Shown: positions 40,419 through 43,596 of the stretch, one piece after another
Layout of the letters: each line of letters opens with the position of its first letter
Position numbering within the stretch: the stretch's first letter is position 1
Source: CALFXN01 sp937957815
Lineage (GTDB): Bacteria > Synergistota > Synergistia > Synergistales > Aminobacteriaceae
Direction of reading: 5' to 3'
DNA length: 43,596 nt
Assembly: GCA_036788195.1 (NCBI GenBank)
Contig: DAIQNX010000022.1
Coordinates: forward strand, 1-43,596
The notes under the pieces: generated by a model
What the model was told of the DNA's origin: nothing
What the model saw: only the letters and a program-made list of their open reading frames with translations
Database searches by the model: none
Made by a program: the position numbers and the translations under genes

Positions 40419-41611
40419 CGGCGCGAATCCGAATCTCCGGACGCAGTCTCGCGTTCTTCGCGATCCTTGCGGCGCTCGGGGGACTCTTCGCGTTCGTCGC
40501 CGTGAAAACCGGTCCGTTCGCGGCGGTTCCGGTGACGGTCGCGACGGTCGCGGAGCGAAGCGTCTCTCCGGCGATCTTCGGCATCGGAAATGTCGAAGCG
40601 AGGCGTCGCTACGCGATCGGTCCGGTAGCGACGGGGCGCCTCCTGCGGCTCGACGTCGCCGTGGGAGAGCGGGTTCGGGAGGGACAGACGCTCGGCGAGA
40701 TGGACCCCGCGGACCTTCCCGACAGAATCAGGGCCCAGGAGGCCGCCGCGGGACGCGCCGAGGCCACCGTTCGTGCGGCCGTCTCGCAGCTCGACGACGC
40801 CCGGGCGCGGCTCTCCTACGCCGACTCCCAGTCGCGGCGGTTCGAGAAGCTCGTCGGCGCGAAGGCCGTCAGCCTCGAATCCGCCGAGTCGTGGCGCAAG
40901 GAACGCGCCGTCGCGGGGGCGCTCGCAGCCTCCGCGGGAGCCAACCTGGCCGCGGCGCGGCAGGAACTCGAGCGGACGCGGGCCGAACGGGAAGCGCTTC
41001 TCACCCTGCTGAAAAATCTCCGTCTCACGTCGCCCGTCAACGGACTCGTCGTTTCGAGGGAAGGCGAACCGGGAAGCACAATATCGGCCGGGCAGCCCGT
41101 CATCGAACTCGTCGATCCGGAGAGCCTCAGGGTCCACGTCCGCATCGACCAGACGCACGCGTCGGGACTGAAAGCGGGGCTTTCCGCCTCGATCGTCCTG
41201 CGTTCGGCCGGAAGGACGTCCCTTCCAGGCAGTGTCTTCAGGGTGGAGCCGCTGGCCGACGAGGTGACGGAGGAGATTCTCGCGAAGGTTGCCTTCGATC
41301 GGATTCCCGAACCGCTCCCGTCGATCGGGGAACTTGTCGAAGTGACGATCGCGCTGCCCGTCCTTCCTCCCTCTCCCGTGATCCCGGCCGCGAGTCTCGC
41401 GAGCGTCGGCGGACGAACCGGCGTCTGGACAAACGACGACGGAAGGGCCCGTTTCGTTCCGGTGACGCCGGGCGAAAGCGACCTCGACGGGAACCTCCGG
41501 ATTCTCTCCGGACTGCGACCGGGAGAGCGCGTCGTCGTCTACAGCGCAAGGCCGCTCGACGAGGGCCGGAGGATATCGGTCGTCGAACGCATTCGGGGGA
41601 CGGCGCCATGA
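40415..41611 (+). CDS. HlyD/RND-type periplasmic adaptor protein
   Basis: 398-residue membrane fusion protein linking an inner-membrane transporter to the periplasm or outer membrane. One N-terminal membrane anchor (FFAILAALGGLFAFVAV), split biotinyl-lipoyl domain (RLLRLDVAVGERVREGQTLG and TSPVNGLVVSREGEPGSTIS), a long coiled coil (~110-200) between the halves, then beta-barrel and membrane-proximal parts. It is coupled to tetR and to the permease gene by ATGA overlaps on both sides. With the FtsX-type permease and ATPase it forms a MacAB-like efflux unit. Confidence 0.92.
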   Translation: MTARIRISGRSLAFFAILAALGGLFAFVAVKTGPFAAVPVTVATVAERSVSPAIFGIGNVEARRRYAIGPVATGRLLRLDVAVGERVREGQTLGEMDPADLPDRIRAQEAAAGRAEATVRAAVSQLDDARARLSYADSQSRRFEKLVGAKAVSLESAESWRKERAVAGALAASAGANLAAARQELERTRAEREALLTLLKNLRLTSPVNGLVVSREGEPGSTISAGQPVIELVDPESLRVHVRIDQTHASGLKAGLSASIVLRSAGRTSLPGSVFRVEPLADEVTEEILAKVAFDRIPEPLPSIGELVEVTIALPVLPPSPVIPAASLASVGGRTGVWTNDDGRARFVPVTPGESDLDGNLRILSGLRPGERVVVYSARPLDEGRRISVVERIRGTAP

Positions 41612-42810
41612 TCAACCTCGCCGGAAGGGACATCCTCCACTCGTGGGGCAGATTCGTCTTCACGGGGGTGGGGCTTGGCCTCCTGATCGGAGTGTCCCTC
41701 ACGATGGCCGGCGTGTACCGGGGGATGGTCGACGACGCGAAGGCGCTTCTCGACAACACCGGCGCGGACCTGTGGGTCGTCCAGAAGGACACGCTCGGAC
41801 CCTTCGCCGAGCCCTCGGGCGTTCACGACGCGGCGTGGCGGAGCATCCGCGGAGTCCCCGGCGTCGCTCACGCGACGAACGCCGTCTATGTGACCATGCA
41901 GGTCGGCGCGCGGGACCGGGACGTCCGCGCGATGGTCGTCGGCGTCGTTCCGGGAATTCCTCTCGAGCCGGGACAGCCGGGGAGTCTCGTCGCCGGGCGC
42001 CGAATCACCCGGGGGCATTACGAGGCGCTTGCCGACGTCGCGGCGGGATTCCGTGTCGGGGAGCGCATCCGGATCCGGAAAAACGAATACGCCGTCGTCG
42101 GGCTGACGAGCCGAATGGTGTCCTCCGGGGGAGATCCGATGGTGTTCATCCCGCTCCGGGACGCGCAGGAGGCCCAGTTCCTGAAGGACAGCGACGCGAT
42201 TCTCCAGCAGCGGCGACGGACGGCCGTCAATCCGGTCTTCAACCGGCCGGGTGCGCCGGATGTTCTCGACGCGGTCATCGCCTCGCAGACATCGAGTTCG
42301 TCGGTCAACGCGATTCTCGTCCGCGTCGCGCCGGGGGCGTCCGCGGACACGGTCGCGGAGTCGATCCGGCGATGGAAGCGCCTTCAGGTATATACGGCGG
42401 CGCAGATGGAGGACATTCTCGTGGGGAAGCTCATCGCGACGTCGGCGCGGCAGATCGGAATGTTCCTCGTGATCCTCGCGATCGTCAGCGCCGCCATCGT
42501 TGCGTTCATCATCTACACGCTCACGCTCGGAAAGATCCGCGAGATCGCGGTCCTGAAGCTGATCGGAACGAAAAACCGGACGATCGCCGCGATGATCGTC
42601 CAGCAGTCTCTGGGACTCGGCGCGATCGGTTTCGCAGTGGGAAAGGTCGCGTCGACCTTCTGGGCCCCGTTCTTCCCGAAACATGTCCTCCTCATCCCCC
42701 GGGATTCGCTGGCCGCTCTCGCGATGGTTCTCGCGATCTGTCTGCTCGCGAGCGGAATAGCGCTCCGGGCCGCGATCCGAGTGGACCCCGCGGAAGCCGT
42801 CGGAGGCTGA
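41608..42810 (+). CDS. ABC transporter permease (FtsX/MacB-type)
   Basis: 400-residue permease. Its start overlaps the adaptor stop by four bases. Layout: N-terminal membrane helix (~15-40), a periplasmic domain (~45-270), then three helices near 275-395 with GKIREIAVLKLIGTKNRTIA, the hallmark of FtsX-like mechanotransmission permeases, and IRVDPAEAVGG at the end. Unlike E. coli MacB it has no fused ATPase; the ATPase is encoded separately just after. Likely works by pushing substrates from the periplasm outward rather than across the inner membrane (family knowledge). Confidence 0.92.
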   Translation: MINLAGRDILHSWGRFVFTGVGLGLLIGVSLTMAGVYRGMVDDAKALLDNTGADLWVVQKDTLGPFAEPSGVHDAAWRSIRGVPGVAHATNAVYVTMQVGARDRDVRAMVVGVVPGIPLEPGQPGSLVAGRRITRGHYEALADVAAGFRVGERIRIRKNEYAVVGLTSRMVSSGGDPMVFIPLRDAQEAQFLKDSDAILQQRRRTAVNPVFNRPGAPDVLDAVIASQTSSSSVNAILVRVAPGASADTVAESIRRWKRLQVYTAAQMEDILVGKLIATSARQIGMFLVILAIVSAAIVAFIIYTLTLGKIREIAVLKLIGTKNRTIAAMIVQQSLGLGAIGFAVGKVASTFWAPFFPKHVLLIPRDSLAALAMVLAICLLASGIALRAAIRVDPAEAVGG

Positions 42811-42811
42811 C

Positions 42812-43540
42812 ATGGCGGGGTCGGGAATCGTCGTCGAGGGGCTCCGGAAGCGATACGGCTCCGGAGAGACTGCGGTCGACGCGCTCCAGGGCGTCGACAT
42901 GCAGGTCGGGGCGGGGGAGGTCGTCGGTCTGATCGGCCCGTCGGGATCGGGGAAGAGCACGCTCCTCAAGTGTCTCGGGGCCGTGATCGAACCGACTTCG
43001 GGGCGCATCCGTCTCGGCGACGAAACGATATTCGACGGCGGATGGACGATCCGGGATCTCCGGGCGCTCCGCCGGGACTATATCGGGTTCATCTTCCAGG
43101 CGCCGTATCTGATCCCGTTTCTCGATGTGACGGACAACGTGGCGTTGCTTCCGATGCTTGCCGGACGGCCGAACGGGGAGGCGCGCAACCGGGCGCGGGA
43201 GCTTCTCGAGGCGCTCGGGTGCGCGCACCGGGCATCGGCGATGCCGGCGACGCTCTCGGGGGGCGAACAGCAGCGGGTCGCCATCGCCCGCGCGCTCGCG
43301 AACCGGCCGCCGATCGTCCTCGCGGACGAACCGACCGCTCCGCTCGACGGCGAGCGGGCGCTCGCCGTCATCGGCATCCTGAACGCGATGGCCCGGAAGT
43401 ACGAAACGGCGATCATCGTAGTGACGCACGACGAAAAGATCATCCCGACCTTCCGGAGGATCTACAGGATCAGGGACGGAATGACCGTCGAAGAGGCTGG
43501 GGAAGGGCGGATTCCCGGAGCGAGCGCCGGGGGGCGCTGA
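42812..43540 (+). CDS. ABC transporter ATP-binding protein (MacB/LolD-like)
   Basis: 242-residue ATPase partner of the FtsX-type permease. Walker A GPSGSGKST (42-50), Q-loop region FIFQAPYLIPF (93-103), signature LSGGEQQ (148-154), Walker B IVLADE (168-173), D-loop PLD and switch histidine in VVTHD. In the D-loop region TAPLDGE replaces the more usual TAxLDS. ATG 42812 comes one base after the permease stop. The charged C-terminal extension is short. Confidence 0.94.
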   Translation: MAGSGIVVEGLRKRYGSGETAVDALQGVDMQVGAGEVVGLIGPSGSGKSTLLKCLGAVIEPTSGRIRLGDETIFDGGWTIRDLRALRRDYIGFIFQAPYLIPFLDVTDNVALLPMLAGRPNGEARNRARELLEALGCAHRASAMPATLSGGEQQRVAIARALANRPPIVLADEPTAPLDGERALAVIGILNAMARKYETAIIVVTHDEKIIPTFRRIYRIRDGMTVEEAGEGRIPGASAGGR

Positions 43541-43596
43541 CCCTGCGTTCGAAGGTATCGGAACGCGGCCTATGGAACTTCGTCGGGGTCGTTGTG
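43537..43596 (+). CDS. Possible start of a further gene (cut by window end)
   Basis: After the ATPase stop a frame reads LRSKVSERGLWNFVGVVV to the window end, which looks like a basic N-terminus followed by the first hydrophobic helix of a membrane protein. The start codon is unclear (no ATG or GTG in a good position; CTG 43537 or 43543 are possible). Included as tentative only. Confidence 0.25.
   Translation, partial: MTLRSKVSERGLWNFVGVVV

Overview
The window is a GC-rich bacterial draft contig set (four runs of exactly 100 N mark scaffold joins). It is packed with TRAP-type carboxylate transporters, amidases and hydroxy-acid enzymes. With the strong AGGAGG ribosome sites and the anaerobe-type gene fragments, this fits an amino-acid or organic-acid fermenting anaerobe, most likely a Synergistota member. 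That placement is inference from gene content; no rRNA or marker gene is present. I see no tRNA, rRNA, CRISPR array, insertion sequence or prophage.

Layout. (1) 1-3567, plus strand: the tail of a DctP binding protein, DctQ, DctM and a nitrilase-family amidase. (2) 3633-16511, minus strand: an eleven-gene unit reading AtuA/DUF1446, MmgE/PrpD, DUF4387, MmgE/PrpD, MmgE/PrpD, aconitase-type large and small subunits, TAXI binding protein, fused TRAP permease, PrpB-type lyase and a secreted C45-type Ntn hydrolase. It looks like a CoA-independent route for taking up, dehydrating, isomerising and cleaving a branched hydroxy di- or tricarboxylate. A divergent NrpR-type regulator (16985-18004) faces it. 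(3) 18139-22260: OsmC protein, an orphan membrane transporter, an SDR dehydrogenase and a HisD-family dehydrogenase. (4) 22257-24440: remnants of a sugar ABC transporter and a TRAP transporter with frameshifts and internal deletions, followed by an intact 58-residue gene. (5) 24736-31791: a GntR/FCD regulator and an M20 carbamoylase-type amidase on the minus strand, divergent from a nitrilase-family amidase, a D-2-hydroxyacid dehydrogenase and a complete DctPQM transporter. The two operons share a promoter region with three 8-bp operator copies spaced exactly 20 bp apart. (6) 31952-36232: a cysteine-synthase-like enzyme, a pair of small proteins (one a zinc ribbon), and a divergent OmpR/HAMP-kinase two-component system. 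(7) 36264-37672: an archease start and an RtcB end separated by a gap, then debris of a PucR-type regulator and two other genes. (8) 37732-43596: TenA thiaminase, an MFS exporter, and a TetR, membrane fusion protein, FtsX-type permease and ABC ATPase efflux operon controlled by a 38-bp perfect palindrome.

The best candidates for new biology are the eleven-gene carboxylate operon with its NrpR-type regulator and the phased triple-operator promoter at 26847-26917. Several gene breaks are assembly artefacts rather than biology. In particular, the gap at 36368-36467 must hide well over 1 kb.
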